In this document: piece by piece, positions 12,336-25,911 of the stretch
Position numbering within the stretch: the first letter of the stretch is position 1
How the letters are laid out: the number at the start of each line of letters is the position of its first letter
DNA from: Trochalopteron elliotii
Lineage: Eukaryota > Chordata > Aves > Passeriformes > Leiothrichidae
Reading direction: 5' to 3'
Assembly: GCA_024734555.1 (NCBI GenBank)
Contig: JANPWX010000081.1
Location: 34,704 to 98,703 of the forward strand
Length of the DNA stretch: 64,000 bases
Translations under genes and position numbers: made by a program
Notes under the pieces: model-generated
Database searches by the model: none
What the model was told of the DNA's origin: nothing
The model's input: only the letters and a program-made list of their open reading frames with translations

Positions 12336-15300
12336 TTTAATCATTCCATGCTAATAGTCCTCCCCTCCTGAGGGGAAATTCTGATGCAGAACTTCATTAA
12401 ATTAATTCAAGAATTAAAAAACCAAATATTACCCTAAATAACAATTAATTTCTGGGTTCTGTTTTTTAACATTTTACAAGGTAGATTTCTTGGTTCCAAG
12501 TAAAGATTTAAATATTTAAACATATATATTTTATAAAAATATTTTATATTTTCTTTATCACAGTTTTCTAAAAGATTTTGTTTTTAAGCATTAATTGTTT
12601 GGGTTTTCAGTACTTTTTTATGATACACTTTCATCTCAGATGATCAACATTATAATTATCACCTAAAATTTATCCACAGCAGTGGTACTGATACAGAACA
12701 TTACATTCTGAACGCTCACTTTAAATTATAACCATTTTTGACAGCTGTGCTACTAAGCATTATCTAAGCAAAGTAAATGTATAGGGTATTCAAATGTGTG
12801 TGTTGACATTTTTAAGCCCAGTCACTCAGAAATGAAGCCTTTTCTCAAGCATGAGCTGAACTGGTTTGCTGTGTATTCCATACAGCACCTCTGTGCTCAG
12901 TTATGTAACACAGGCTGGTTTCCTATAAAGGTGCCACATAAAAGGCTGCTTCCTACTGCTCTCAGGTGTTATGGCAGTTGAGGGCTCACTTTTTGTTATG
13001 GCAGTGAAACCTCCATAGCATAGAATCTTCCAAAGAGAGTAAATTAAAGGAAATAACACTTTTCACAAGTCATACAATGATCATGTTCTTTTGCTAGCTG
13101 AGACCCAGCTTATGATGCTTCTGAATACACTGGGGTGCACTGTGCCATTCTGGTTAAAAAAAATATAATGACCTCAAATGTGTACAGCATAAACACTGAG
13201 AGCTTTCTGACTATGTAGGTGAAGCTGCTGGTATACCAAAGCAGGTAATTTTATTGACTGTTTTGCTGTCTTTGACAGGTGGCCCATAAATATGTGCTAC
13301 TTATTACTTATAGTTCAGCTTATTGGCTAGGAATCAAAATTTACAGGACCAAATCCCACATGTTGAGAGATTTCCTCCTTTAAGGCTACTCAGGTGGCTG
13401 AGAGAAAAATACACACCTTCTAGGACTGGCAGAGATCTGGGAAAGGGTAATTCTTTTCCAACTGTGCCTCCCAAGAACCAACTCATATGTTGGCTTTTAG
13501 GAAGCAGTGAGTATGTGCTGCCAAGTACGTTTTAGTGGCACATGACTGTTTTTTAAAGTTGCTGCTTGCTGTGACCCTTGGAGGCTTTTAAACTAATCCA
13601 TATTTAGCTATCATAGCATCTCTCCATCTCTGGAGACTCATCTTTGACCGTCTGTTTTCAGACGATGAAAACTGGTTTGAGTTCCTTATTTGTCTGCTGA
13701 AAACAAGGGAATTGGTAGAGTGCTCTAAAATTGGAAACTTGGACTTTATCTTCCATTTACAAAAAGGAACATTTCTGATTTTGTTCACCAGGGAAGGCAA
13801 CATTTGCAGCTGACTGGAGGAAGAGGCCAGATCTACTCAAAGATGTTGAGAGGCACTAATGCATGGAGTATCCAGTTTATGGAACAGGATGAAGGATGGA
13901 AAACAAGACAATTGTGCCAAGAAAAATTATTTCAATCACTCTATGTGCCCTGAAGTGTTCTGCATAAACTTAAAGGTGGGATGGGAGAAAGAGGGTTTCT
14001 GTTTTCTTAACTGCATTGTAAATGCAACAGGGAGAGTGACTTATGGAACTTGGTGCTTATGATCTGTAGCAGCTAAAGCCAAACACTGAAGTCTTCCGTG
14101 TTTCACACATTCATACTTGCTTCATACAAGAGTTCACTTGTGAAGGATGGAATAAAAACACTTGCTAAACTTCAGGAATGTATAGTAATAAACACTCAAT
14201 TTTCCTTGCTTCCCAAACTATTGATGTAGAAATATGTGTCCATTCTGCCCAGTGGAAACGGTTTTTGCAGATTGAGTTGTCCTTTGTACTGTGCACCACT
14301 ATTATTGTCCTCTGTATTCTTCCCACTGTAGAAAATTCTGTGTATTTGTCTCTTTGTATCATTACAGTTGTGAAATACGTGCCTGGATTGGTGAGCTCTG
14401 AGTCAGATTTTCTGCTCCTTTATATTACCTTTCATGCCTTTCATCTCTCCTGACTTCAGTAGTGCACAAACTCAGAGGCTTTACTTAAATGGATAAAATC
14501 TGCTTGTGTTTATGTTGAGATGAAGGCCTGGGTATTCCTTTGTGTGAAGATGACTGTCACTGAGGTCAAGATGTGGTCCATCATTTTCTCTGATGTAACA
14601 GTGTGAAGGAAGCAATCATAACTACTTAGTTTTTTGACTGTTGGTGTGAAATCAATGTTGCTTGGTCTGTTGTGCCACTATTCATCTCTAGATGCAGGCC
14701 TGAGGTAGGATGAACCAGGAGGGATGGTGAGCACCTTTGCTGGAGCTGACAGTTGTCAGAAGAAGTGTTTGTTGGAAGCAAATGATTGTCTCAACTTGCT
14801 CGTGACCTTAACTTGCTCTTTCTAAAACACAGCTTGACTAATGCATAATTGTATCCTGAGAAATTTGTTTGCTCAAATTTTAAAGGAATTTTTTTTTTTA
14901 TTCTGTTACTTTTGGTACAGTAAAGGCAACAAAACATTGTTTAAATGGAGTACCTCAGTAATGCAAAAAATGAATAAATTTCTTACAGCAGTGCCTGTCT
15001 CTCTAATGGAAACCCTCAGAATGGATGGGCTTCTCTTTCTTGCTGCAAGTGTTAGGTAGCCTGTAGAGGAGCTATTGCTCTATCAGAAATCATGCCTAAG
15101 CCTGTTATTCCAAGGAGACAATTTTTTAAAATAAAGAAGTGATTTCTTATTTTAAAGCTTTGGTAAATAAACACATTAAAAAAAAAGGGTTCATGCAGAG
15201 ACATGCCCATAATTCTGAGCAGGAAGCTATGAGGCTAGTTTACTTCATTTTGTTTTACAGAAGGGGACAGAATTAGGCATGAGCAACAAATCTATACAAA

Positions 15301-17097
15301 GTCATTTATCAAGCTTTGCTGGTGTCACTGTGTTGTCCTTGAAAATAGACTGCTTCATTTCTTACATACTCTGATGTGGAGGAGAGACTGCTGTTCTAAA
15401 TCTCAAACATCAGGAAAGGCAATGAGCAAATAGCACTGGCACTAGCTTTTAGTAAAAATACAGGAATATGCTAACACAGGAATAGAGCATCTACAAATTA
15501 TTTTGACATTGTCACATGGAGGTAGACTTCCCTGTGTTGATTGTGCTGCAAGATTTTACTGTCTTCTCATCATCTTACTGAGGATTTCAGACATTTAAAG
15601 GTGCATGGTCAATAGATGGCAGCAAGTCATTTAGCCTGACTCTTACCTCTTCTGGGCAATCCTCTGTGCACAATCAGTGCTCACCTTCTTCTTTCAAGAA
15701 AACACCTCCCTCTTTGCAATTCTAAAGGTTGCAATGAGATGTATAAGTCAATGACAGTTAATCATATATTCCTTCAAAGAAATATCCCGTTGCGGATGTC
15801 TGGTGTGTCTGGTTTTTCAAACCCCCTAACATTATAGTTTAAGCTCCATGTTTCTCCAGTCCAACAATTATAAACCCCTTAAACTGGGATCCAGAGTGAT
15901 AAGAACTAGTGATTTCCTATGGAAATGCTTTATCAAGGCACAGCAGAGGAGATGGTGCTAGAGGGGAACCTCTAAACCTTACACAGTTACCCCCTTGAAG
16001 ACCTTACATGTTGTCATGGCAGTGAGTAAAACTGGCAGGAAGAGAAAGTCGATGACAGGAATTTACTGAAAGAAGAAAAAAACAATAATTCTTCAAAGTA
16101 CAGGAGCTGAAAATAATATTGTTCACAGAACTTTTCCTTCCAGGAACTGCAGTTAAAACTCATTATATCTCCCAAACTGACCACGGTTCCCAAAAGGAGT
16201 TTTCATCTGTTAGTTTAGTATAGGAGCTTTGACACCAGGCTTTCTTCACTCACAGTGCTGCCTCTGACACTAATCTTTTGTGCAGCTTTGAAAATGGATG
16301 AGAAAATCTTTTGATGAAATCTGTAGGAATCTAGAAAGCAAACTGGTATATGACCCACTACACAGTCTTTCTCCTCTGTAATCTTTACTGTTCCCTGATA
16401 TTCCAATATAACTGTCTTAAAGCAAGAAATTCCTGTGAAGGAAGATGAAGGAGAGGCATGCTGGTTTTACTATTAATCTCTTGCAAAGCTAATTGTGATT
16501 ACAGTAGAAAATAATTATTTCCTCAGTGATATTGCAAAATCAAGCAACTGGAAAATCATTGCCAAACTTTTAAATATTCTAGAACTACCTTTTTTCTGAG
16601 TGATTGGTGGTGTTTTTCTTTGAGTTGATACATGCCTGATAATTATGCTGACAATATTGACACCTTTGAATGTTCTCACAGAAAGTTAAGATTCATTTGA
16701 GAAAGAATAGGTAATACCACATTCTAAAATGAAAGATGTGATGATAAAACCTTGAGTTTCACTGTTTAGTTATTAAAAGTGCATTTATTTAAGAGAAGTC
16801 TGAGAAGTATGTTTTACATCCTCATTTTATTTTATATATGTATCTTGCTTTACAGCTGTTCTAATGATTTGATACTTTAAAGATTTATAAAGCCAAGCTA
16901 GATAAAGAACATTTGAAAACAGAATCAATAATTTCTTATATAACTAGAGTAGCAGTATTATTCCGGAGATGTTAAGGCATATATTCAAATGTTAATTAAT
17001 ACAGGACCCTTGTGAGGAGAATAATTATTAATATATTTATATTATCAGTGAATAAACTAGTCACAGAGCAGATTCTAACACTGCTGGGAATGCAGTA
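12336..17097. other. Non-coding stretch, no gene recognised
   Basis: AT-rich unique-looking DNA with open frames all under 95 codons. There is an A/T low-complexity region at 12505-12560 and a small hairpin CGTCTG-TTTT-CAGACG near 13650. No coding exon, RNA gene or mobile element was identified. Confidence 0.7.
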
Positions 17098-18191
17098 ATA
17101 ACTCCTGCTTGACCAACTTGTTAAATTTCTGGTTTGGTAGATGAAGGAAAGGCGGTAGATGTTGCTGACCTTAATTTCAGTAAGGTCTCCCATAAGATCC
17201 TCACAGACAAACTGATGAAGTATGGGTTGGATGGGCAGACAGTGAGAAGGATTATAAACTGGCTGAGTGGATGGGCCCAGAGGGTGATGATCAGTGGCAT
17301 GAAATTGGAGGCCAGTAACCATCAGTGTAATCTAGGGGTCAATACTGGGTCCAGTCCTGTTTAAGATCTTTGTTAATGATGGGAAAGATTGTGCCCTCAG
17401 CAAGTTTGAAGATGACACAAAGCTGCAGGGAGTGGCTGGTAGGTGCTGCCATCCAAAGAGGCCTCATCAGGCTGGAGAAATGGGATGACAGGAGTCTCAT
17501 GAAGTTCATCAAGGAGAAATGCAGTCCTGCACCTGGGGAAGAGCAATCCAAGGCACCAGTACATGCTGGGGGCTGCTCAGCTGGAAATAAGTTTGACAGA
17601 AAAGAATTTGCGGGGTCCTGGTGAACACAAAGTTGAACATCAGCTCCTAATGTGTCCTTTCTGCAAGGAGAGTGAGAGGGATCCTTGTCTGCCATAGGCA
17701 GAGCATTGACAACAGTTGAGGGAGTGATCCTCCTCCTCTATCAGCACTGGTGGGCCACACCTGGAGTGCTGTGTCCAGCTCAGGGTTCCACATAGGAAAG
17801 ACAGGGACATAGGGGAAGAGAGATGGAACAGCTCAGTTTAGAGAACAAAGTCTCGGTGGGGAATCTCAATGTGTTGAAACACCTGAAGGGAGGGTGCAAA
17901 CAGAATGAGGCCAGGCACTATTCAGTGGGGCCCAGTGGCAGGATCAGAGCTGATGGGCAACACTGAAACACAGCAGGCTCCCTCTGAATATCAGGAACCA
18001 TTTTTTTTACTGTGAAGGAGACTGATCAGACAGCCCAGGGAGGCTGGGAAATCTTCCTCCCTGGAGAGATCCAAAAGTACAGACCTACATGGTCCTGGGC
18101 AGGTGTCTCTAGGTGGGCACGCTTGAGCAGGTGGTTGAGCCACGTCACCTCCCAAGGTCACTCCCAGCCTCAACCATTTTGTGGTTCTAAC
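17098..18191 (+). mobile_element. CR1 LINE fragment with decayed RT region
   Basis: A sense CR1 of about 1.1 kb. The frame at 17134-17364 reads a degraded reverse-transcriptase segment with DEGKAVDVADLNFSKVSHK, where the active family has DFSKAFD-type residues, followed by WLSGWAQRVMISG. Downstream blocks correspond to the rest of ORF2. The 3' end matches CR1 tails with CATGGTCCTGGGCAGGTG and CCCAGCCTCAACCATTTTGTGG. Frameshifts and stops break the reading frame throughout. The 5' part is missing, which is typical 5' truncation. The element cannot encode an active protein. Confidence 0.92.
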
Positions 18192-21100
18192 TAGGATTCC
18201 TTACAGTCTTTCTCTAACATCATATACTCCATAAAATCCATGTGAACCTGGATATTTTTCATGCTGTTTTCATGTTTCTTACTCTAGTCATGTTCTGAAG
18301 TAATAAACATTTTTTAGGATAAAGTTCTTTTTTTATCTTCTCAAAATTATACTATTTCTTCTTTGCACTTTCCTGCTTCCACACTGGCTTTCCTGCTTCC
18401 CTCCCTTCTTCCTCCATCTACGTGGATTCATTTTCCCTATCATATTTTTGGCTGCTCACGGTACCCACCCTGCCTTTCTCTTTCACTCAGCTCTTTCCTG
18501 AAAGCCCAAATCTCACATCTACCATCACAACTGTTTTCTTCCTTTTCTTGCTTCAGCAGCAGAGATCATATCTCCAACCTGTCCCTCCAGCCTGTCCACT
18601 CTATCCAACTCCACTTTCCCTATCCCTGCTATTAAGTCTCTTTGACATTTTTTCCTAAGTCTTTGCTCATCTCTCCTCCTGCCCCCTATGTGGAATATTT
18701 TCTAAACCAAATCACTCATCCCAGCTTTGTCACTAAACAAGGTTTCAGAAGAAATAATTAAAAAAATGAATAAACGCAAATATTTCCCACAGTAGCATAA
18801 GCACTGAGTGTAGGAAAGGTTGTGCTATTATGATTGTAATGAAAAATAAAACTTATCTCTGGTAATGTCAGTATGTCTGGTAGCTTCAATTTCCTCTCAT
18901 ATCAAGCTGATATCTGCTTCTTTTTTTTGAGTTGTGGAGTGCCTCTGGCTTCTGCTGGGCGAAGGAGGAGGGCTTAACATGAGCAGTATGGCTTGATATG
19001 AGCAGCCTGACTTTGCCAGCTGGAGTTTAATGCCCCTTTCTCTTGTGCCCCAGGACATCTTTGGTGTGACTTCTGACATGGCACCGTGGGGTTTATTATT
19101 ATCACCTATTTTATCACATCTTTGACAACTAGAGCTCCCTCTCACCTGCTGGTTGCTTTTTCCTGTTTGTCTCTTCTGAAGCTGCAGTGGTGAAGTCCCA
19201 GAGTGGGGTGTAAACTGAAGCCTTTACTACCCCTGTATGTGGTTGTTTTAAGAGAATTCCTTTGTGGAATTCTGTCTGCCACTGTTTGGAGTTTTTGCCA
19301 TGATTCTCTCTCTCTCCCCCACACACAACAACTCCTAATCTTGAAGTTGATATTCATGGATGGGTTTTCATGTTGTATTTCTTTTATTTTTAACCTGTTT
19401 TAGGTGCTGAATCTCAGGACTGGAGTGACCTGAGTCCTTGCTTTGGTCTAAGTCTATCATGGTAGACCTTCAGGCAGCTACTACGTTACAAACATCAGAT
19501 TAATTGCTCTTTTTATCAGCATTTAGGGAGGATGTAAATTTGGGGGCAGCCTTAAACAATTTGCAGGTCATCAGGAATCCTGGAAAGAGGGAATTATGGA
19601 AGGAGAATGTTCCATAATAAGTATGGGGAACCTTCCTTTTGCCTCTGACAATCCTGACTTTTTCAAATGCTGAGTCAGTGCTTAATCAAGCACCAGTTCT
19701 GTGAAAACTCACAGGCATGAAGCACATGAATCAGCTTATAGTATACACTGGCAAGGATGCCCTTGAATTTTGGTAGGGTCGGAGCCCAATTTAAGAGTAA
19801 TCCTACTGACCACTGGATGTCACTGCGACACTGCAGGAATGAAAATTAAGGCAAGGATTTTCAAAAGTATCCAAAGAATTTAAGACCATGAATCCTTATG
19901 ACCATCATTTCAACTTTGGGGATTTCCCTAAAATTAGCTGTTAGCCTACACGGCACTGGTGAATAGTGAGCTGTAATTTTGAGAGTTAGACACGCTAATC
20001 TATCAAAAAAGTGTATGAATTAGTATCACTAAAAAATGTGTGTGTGTCTCAGAAAGGGGATTCCCAAAAGGGATTCTAGTTGCACTGTTTTCTGTTTTTG
20101 ATACAGTGAAGATTTTGATAAATGAAATTAAATTATATTGTTCAAATAAAAAAAAAAAAAAGACAAAACTGATAGAGATTTCAAGAACTTGGTTAATCTA
20201 CTCCACTTTAGAGTTGGAATCAGATAATGTCAATGCTAATTTAATTTACTCTCCTCATCTGCAGTTATTTCATAACTTCATCAGAAAAGAAACCTGATTT
20301 CTTTACTGTTATTTCAGATCTTGATTTCCAAACTTTCTATTATTCTTCCCCTTTTCAAAGATGCAAAGAAAGCAAATAAAGAGTTGTAGGAACATACACT
20401 GCTATATAAAAAAGCCTTATATACACATAAAATAGCTATATTATGTAATAATAGTAAAAAAATTGAATTCTACTAAGTAAGGAAAAGAACAATCTGAGAC
20501 ATTGGATTCCTTAGCCAATGGCAGAAAATAGAAAACTAAAAAATGAAGATACACATTGAACAGATTGCTTGAATTTGAGATGATTCTTTCACCTTTAGGT
20601 TATTGAAAGGAAACCTTACTTGGAGAATTGTAGAAAAGGCTGCTGGTAGTAATAGAGCACTTACTGTGGCTAGACCTATGGGACTTAAATTATGAGTGAT
20701 TCATAAATATGAAAATCAAGTTTGGTCTTTAGTTAAGATTGTGGTGCTGGTGGGTCTCAGGTCTGTGCACACCCAGCACACACAATCCATGAATTCCTCT
20801 CATGCTGCAGGAACATCCCAGCCAGCCTCTGCATATGTCAGGGCTGACTTGAGGCAGTGGCCACCTTGAAACCAGAAAACCTTCACGCCTGAGTATTTGA
20901 CTGTTACATATGCCCAAGCAGGCAAAACAATTTTAGACAGTTGTTGACATTGCCTAAGGCAGCTCCTGCTACATATAGTCCAATTTTTATCCCTAAAGTT
21001 GGAAATTCCTGTATTTGCAGTGAAGATGATTTTTGCTTGTTTTATGTTGACTCAGGTATTTGGTTTCTCCCTTGAGTCTTCCACTGCAATATAGGTAGCA

Positions 21101-21710
21101 GAACTCATTTTCTAACCTTAGAAACAATGGCAGCTTTTTAAGGCTAAATAATGTCTTTCATACTCTCTCATCATTGCTTTTTATTCACCTTCAGACAACT
21201 GTGAATACTACCACGGCTTAATTACCATATGACTGCCAAGATTCTGAAGTTTCTCTCTAATTTCTCCTTGGTAAAATTAGAGCAATTTATGCAAGTATAA
21301 ATTGATGTACCTCCACTAGAGTTTTTGGCCCGTGGTTAGTATGTTGCTGTGTATTTTAAAATGTTTTAAGAGTTGCAGCCACAACAGAATCTCCTAGATT
21401 AGCTAGTCTAAAGGATAATTGCTTGACATGATGCTTATTAGTAGAATTTCACAGATGGTCAAGCCTGAGTTTTATTAATTGCTCAAGTTAAGCCAGAGTT
21501 TGTTCATAATTAATGATACAGTAGTAAAAATTTTTCTCAGCTGAGAAGTTGAATAAACATGACCCTCTAGAAAGGAAGCCAAAACTGAGATGGTGAATAT
21601 TTATTGCTGGATTACTGGACATAAATTCAATATTAAATGGGTAAATTGTTTAATGAAAACCAGACTCTTGTGGGTCACATGCCACAAAGAGCCTGAGCTA
21701 GAAAACAGAT
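18192..21710. other. Non-coding stretch, no gene recognised
   Basis: It holds a pyrimidine-rich region (18345-18700), a TG run at 20037-20048, a short A-run at 20148-20161 and a small inverted repeat AGAATTCC/GGAATTCT at 19253-19273. No coding exon was recognised; all open frames are under 95 codons. Confidence 0.7.
18345..18700. repeat. C/T-rich low-complexity region
   Basis: The plus strand is strongly enriched in C and T, with TTCCTGCTTCC-like motifs repeated imperfectly. This composition explains the two overlapping open frames of 78 and 90 codons seen here. Confidence 0.6.
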
Positions 21711-21740
21711 TAAGGATTAAAGTTAGGGTTCAGTAAAAGA

Positions 21741-22370
21741 GAGAGCCTAGAGATGTGGCTGGGAATGGGGTTGGAAATGGACATCCAAAGGAAGGTCAGG
21801 GGACCCAAGAGATTTGTGCTCAGACAATGTTTGTGTTGTGGGTCAGAAGTGGGTGTTGCAGCACGTGATTTAGGTTTTTGAATTTGTATTTGTATTTTGT
21901 TATTTGTCTGTACTTGGTATGTCCCTTTCACCCCCCTCATTCCTACCCCTACACCTGGTATCCTCCTGATGTAACCACACTCCTTCCCTTTCTCCCATTG
22001 GGCCGAAGTTTCTTCCCTGCCCAGGCCGATCCCTGGGGTACTTAAGAGGGAAACTGAGGCCGAGCAGATGTTCTGGCTTGTTCTGGCTCCCGGTTCTTGC
22101 TCTGCTCTGCACATGGAGCCCCAGAAATAAACACCTTTTCCTACCCAAGCCAGAGCCTGCTCCGCTTCATTTCCAAGCCTATCCATGCTTCCACGAGCTA
22201 TTTGGAGGATCCACAAACTGCTATAGATTGGGCTGGGGAACTGCTAGCCGGTAAGCAGGACCCCATGGACCCCCGAAATCTACAGGTGGGGTCTTAGTCC
22301 AGACCTAAGACGGGAAGTAGGATTCAGGTTTGGATTTGGACTGAATGGAAGGGAGAGCCTGGAGGTGTGA
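21741..22370. repeat. Short direct repeats flanking the LTR-like unit
   Basis: GAGAGCCTAGAGATGTG at 21741-21757 and GAGAGCCTGGAGGTGTG at 22353-22369 match at 15 of 17 bases and bracket the LTR-like unit. They are too far from the predicted LTR ends and too long to be ordinary target duplications. They may be parts of an older repeat. Confidence 0.45.
21860..22320 (+). mobile_element. Candidate endogenous retrovirus 5' LTR plus leader remnant
   Basis: The layout resembles an LTR on the plus strand. A CCAAT-box complement (ATTGG) lies at 21997-22001, a TATA-like TACTTAAGA at 22039-22047, and AATAAA at 22126-22131 followed by a U5-like stretch to about 22200. Two bases later TGGAGGATCCAC (22203-22214) matches the start of a tRNA-Gln-type primer-binding site at 11 of 12 positions before diverging. 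CTAGCCGGTAAGCAGG at 22244-22259 resembles a leader splice donor. No gag, pol or env remnant follows, and no second LTR was seen. The 5' boundary is not resolved. A chance mosaic or another non-autonomous element remains possible. Confidence 0.5.
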
Positions 22371-24324
22371 TTGAAGTGGTACTTAAAATGGCAGAAAAAA
22401 AAAAATGTTTCATCTGAATGAAAGAGATTAAAGGAAGATAAAGAGGTCACAGGACCTTTTATTCAAATGGAAGGATGGGCAGTATTTGAACAAGACAGCA
22501 AGAGGGATATTGGACAGAAACTATTTTAGAAAAGGTTCTATTAAATGTCAGTGGTGCTAAAACACATAACCAAATGATATTGTGTTTTGACTGTTTTTAT
22601 ACTGTGAAAATGACAGAGGACTTGCCTCATGAAAATAATAATAAAAATTATTATGGTGAGTTTGTAGAAAAGAAGAAATATGTACACTTTCTTTTATGGG
22701 ACAGTAGAAGTAGTAAATGTGCTATAGGCAATATTTTTCCATCATATGTATTTGGTCCTCTTTCATATTTGTTCTAACTTCCTATATTCTGATCAGCTTT
22801 TAAGGGACTGCCAGTTGAACAGAAAATATAAATATTGTTACTATAAATTATCCTGCACCTGAAAGCACAAATTTCTCATACAGAAGTTTTTCAGCTTGAA
22901 TGCTATATATCTAAAGAAAGGCTGGGAGGGAAGGATTGAAAGGATATTTGAAAAGCTTTTAGAACCATTACCTCAGCACAAGGTTCCCTTCTTTCATGGA
23001 AGTGAATGAAACCATTTTGCCAGAAGAGATTCCCCTTAAATCGGCACCCGAAAATTTTCAAGCTGACACTTCTCAGCCTTTAAAAAACGCTATTTAGATA
23101 CAGTTACAATTATCTCCCAAACAAGCATTGCAGTTCTCAGCTATCCCAATAAGCCAGGGTGTGAAAATGGGCAATGGAATTCCCCAGAAGCCTTTGAAGA
23201 TTTATAGTAACAGTCAAATAGCAGCATTTCCTTTGCAGGTTTGGTAGGCACAACTATCCTTTGCATGTGCAAGGACTTTTCTTAAGCTTTTTGTCTTTTT
23301 CCAGTCTTGGCTTGGCCAAGGTAGAGTAGCAGCTATCACATGTTTTAATGGCCTGTTTGGCAGCTTCCTCACGGACCAATAGGGCAACTTAGCATGAGTC
23401 CTTAGAGGGATGTGGAGGCAACGAGTCCTCGAGTCCTCGGGTGGTCCTTGGGGCTGTAGTCTGGCACTGAGTAGAGCAGGAGCTGTTTCATTATACTGTG
23501 CACTACAGGGACTCAGGTACCTGTTTCCCTGTGTAAGGAATGAGTGAATGGATTAATTAATCATTAATTTCATGCCTTTGAAGCGTGAAGTTGTCTGACA
23601 CACAAAGCCAAGGAATTGACTCTGCTCTCCTTTACACCTTGTTTAACCTAATGAAACAGCAATGCTTCTTTTCTTTTACTATAGGAGAGAGCTCAGAATG
23701 GGCTTTAATAACTTTCAGATTGCCTTAAAGGGAAAGCAACCTTCCTCCAGAATTCATTCAGAAGACATTACAGAGAAACAAGAAAGCTCTGTGCTCTGCT
23801 TCAGATTCTGAAGCATGTTGATCTCCAAAACTGCCATCATGATGTGATTTAAGTACATATTTGCTCAAGTAAGGTGTCCATTCTGTCAGCTAAAGGAAAT
23901 TTGATGTTTGGTTGCTGCAACCAAGTTAGAAACAGCATTCTTGCTTGGAATATATAAAAGACTGATGATCCAGAACTGTATTATGACTTACATTATGGAA
24001 GTCTGCAGGTGACCCTAACCAAGATTTTCTACTTGCTAGTTTTGGGTTTTGGTCACATGTGATTATTTCTGAGGTCCTGCCCAGCATGCAAGGGTCATCT
24101 GGTGGCTGTTACAGCCTGCAAAAGCAGGTGGGTGAGGGCTGGTGGTGACATATCATGTGGGATATAGGCTTGTCTCATATTGTCATGGGCTTCTTCCTGC
24201 TCCTCTGGTCTGTTGGATGTGTGGCCTGAGCACATTTCAGCCTGGAAGAATTCATAAGCCAACTGCTGCCTAGGCAACACACTCATGCAAAGGAGGAACA
24301 GGGACCAATACTGGGTTTATCACA
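22371..24324. other. Non-coding stretch, nothing recognised
   Basis: Unique-looking sequence. A short imperfect duplication, CGAGTCCTCGAGTCCTCGGG, lies near 23421-23440. No gene, RNA or mobile element was identified. Confidence 0.7.
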
Positions 24325-24803
24325 GATTCATAGAATCATAGAATGGTTAGGGTTGGAAGAGATCTTAAAGTTCATCTATTCCAACCTCGCCATTATGGGC
24401 AGAGATGCCACTCACTAGATCAGATTGCTTAGGGCCCCATCCAGCCTGATCTTGAACACTTCCAGGGATGAGGCATCCACAGCCTCACTGGGCAACCTGT
24501 GCCAGTGTCTCATCATTCTCTGAGTAAAGAATTTTTTAACATCTAAACTAAACCTGTCCTTTTTCAGTTTAAAACCAGTGCCCATTGTCCTGTCACTATC
24601 TGACCATAAAAAAAAAATTAAAAAAATTCCTCTCCATCCTTTTTATGAGCAACCTTTAGGTACTGGAAGGTTGCAGGTCTCCCTGAAGCCCTCTCTTTTC
24701 CAGTCTGAGTGACCCCAGCTCTCTCAGCCTGTCTTTGGATGGAGAGGTTTTCCATCCCTCTGATGATCTTCATTGCCCTTCTCTGGACCCATTCCAGCAG
24801 GTT
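24325..24803 (-). mobile_element. CR1 LINE 3' fragment
   Basis: A minus-oriented CR1 of about 480 bases. The 3' terminus shows the tandem octamer as ATTCATAGAATCATAGAATG at 24328-24347. The conserved block GGTTGGAAGAGATCTTAAAG follows. The minus-strand frame at 24618-24848 retains a decayed ORF2 C-terminus with WVQRRAMKIIRGMENLS and later TFQYLKVAHKKDGEEFF. A-rich expansion near 24607-24627 interrupts it. The copy is 5'-truncated and inactive. Confidence 0.93.
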
Positions 24804-25558
24804 TGGGTGATGTGTAACTAGATTAAATCTTTCAAAAGCAAAGAACAAAAAAACTTTGTTTCAGGTGTTCTCACTGCTTCAGTGGAAGAGAGTATGGTGA
24901 TGTACTTTAAAGCATGATTGAGTCACCCCTTGGTGAAGCCTGTACCTGGCTGATACTACTTTGTTCCAGGTGCCTTTCCACTATCCTTCCTGAAGATGGG
25001 AAGGGTGTTCATGAAAGGTGTGCAGAGGGTGCAAGGGCTCCCCTTGTGCTCTGGCCATGCTCTAGTCTGATTGCAGTCCCTTAGAGATTTATGGGGATTT
25101 AGGCAGGTTTCATGTCCTTTGCTCTCAGTGTCTCAGATGGAAATGAGATTTCATATTCCCAGCTTCCTATGTTTTTATTTCCTCATCAAATATTTGTTTG
25201 TTTGTTTGTTTGTTCATTTAGTCCTCTCCCTTGAAAATCTGCTTGTGTTTTGTATATTTATCCTTCCTGGCAGGTGTTTAAGAGACTGGTTGAGTAAATG
25301 ACACGACATAACTGAGTTTTTCTCTGACTGTCACAATTCTCAGGACATGCAAGGTCAGGTCTTTACTGTAGAAGAAGCTGACTTAACAAGGTACTAATTT
25401 ACTTCAAGGAAAGAGATTACTGATCACAGTAGATTTCTACAGCAGATGAATATGTAATTAAGAATGAATAATTTATTAAAAGTATTCAGCCTTACTATCT
25501 GCTCACAGTCAGTCCATGAGTATTTCAGAATGTTCTTATGTTTGTCATTAGATAGCTT
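24804..25558. other. Non-coding stretch with (TTTG)n tract
   Basis: No gene recognised. It contains a short (TTTG)n microsatellite of about five units at 25193-25213. Confidence 0.7.
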
Positions 25559-25652
25559 CTGCTATCTCCTTGTCTTAGATTTATTTTTCCTGAACTAAAA
25601 TTTGGCCATATCACTCCAAGGGTGGACAGGTGTGCAAACTCTTCTTTTGCAC
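25559..25652 (+). repeat. Left arm of a long inverted repeat
   Basis: This segment reappears inverted at 26356-26460, inside the LTR to the right. Over about 85 aligned bases I count four substitutions, plus one 11-base indel present only in the right copy. The left copy lies outside the LTR, in unique-looking flank, so it is the likelier source if this is a templated copy. Confidence 0.9.
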
Positions 25653-25911
25653 ATATAGAAAAAATAAGATTTATAAAGCTCTTCAAAACATAATTTTAAT
25701 TTTTTTTCCATACTTGCTTAGCATTAGCCCATGAAAATGGAAAGCAATGCAAGTTACAGATAATAAAGAGAGCATTTGTATTATGTTTTCTGGCCAGGAT
25801 TTCTGAAAAATTGTATTTTATGTATGTGTGGCTTTCTTTTTTTTTTTTAATTTTTAAATTAGACATCTAAAATTTGATGTAGGAATTTCCAATGAGAACT
25901 GTCAAACTTTC

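Noticed and set aside
21710..22216. 168-codon minus-strand open frame
   Set aside because: It runs antisense through the LTR-like unit and its peptide is low-complexity in part (IQIQIQ). It is best explained as a chance frame.
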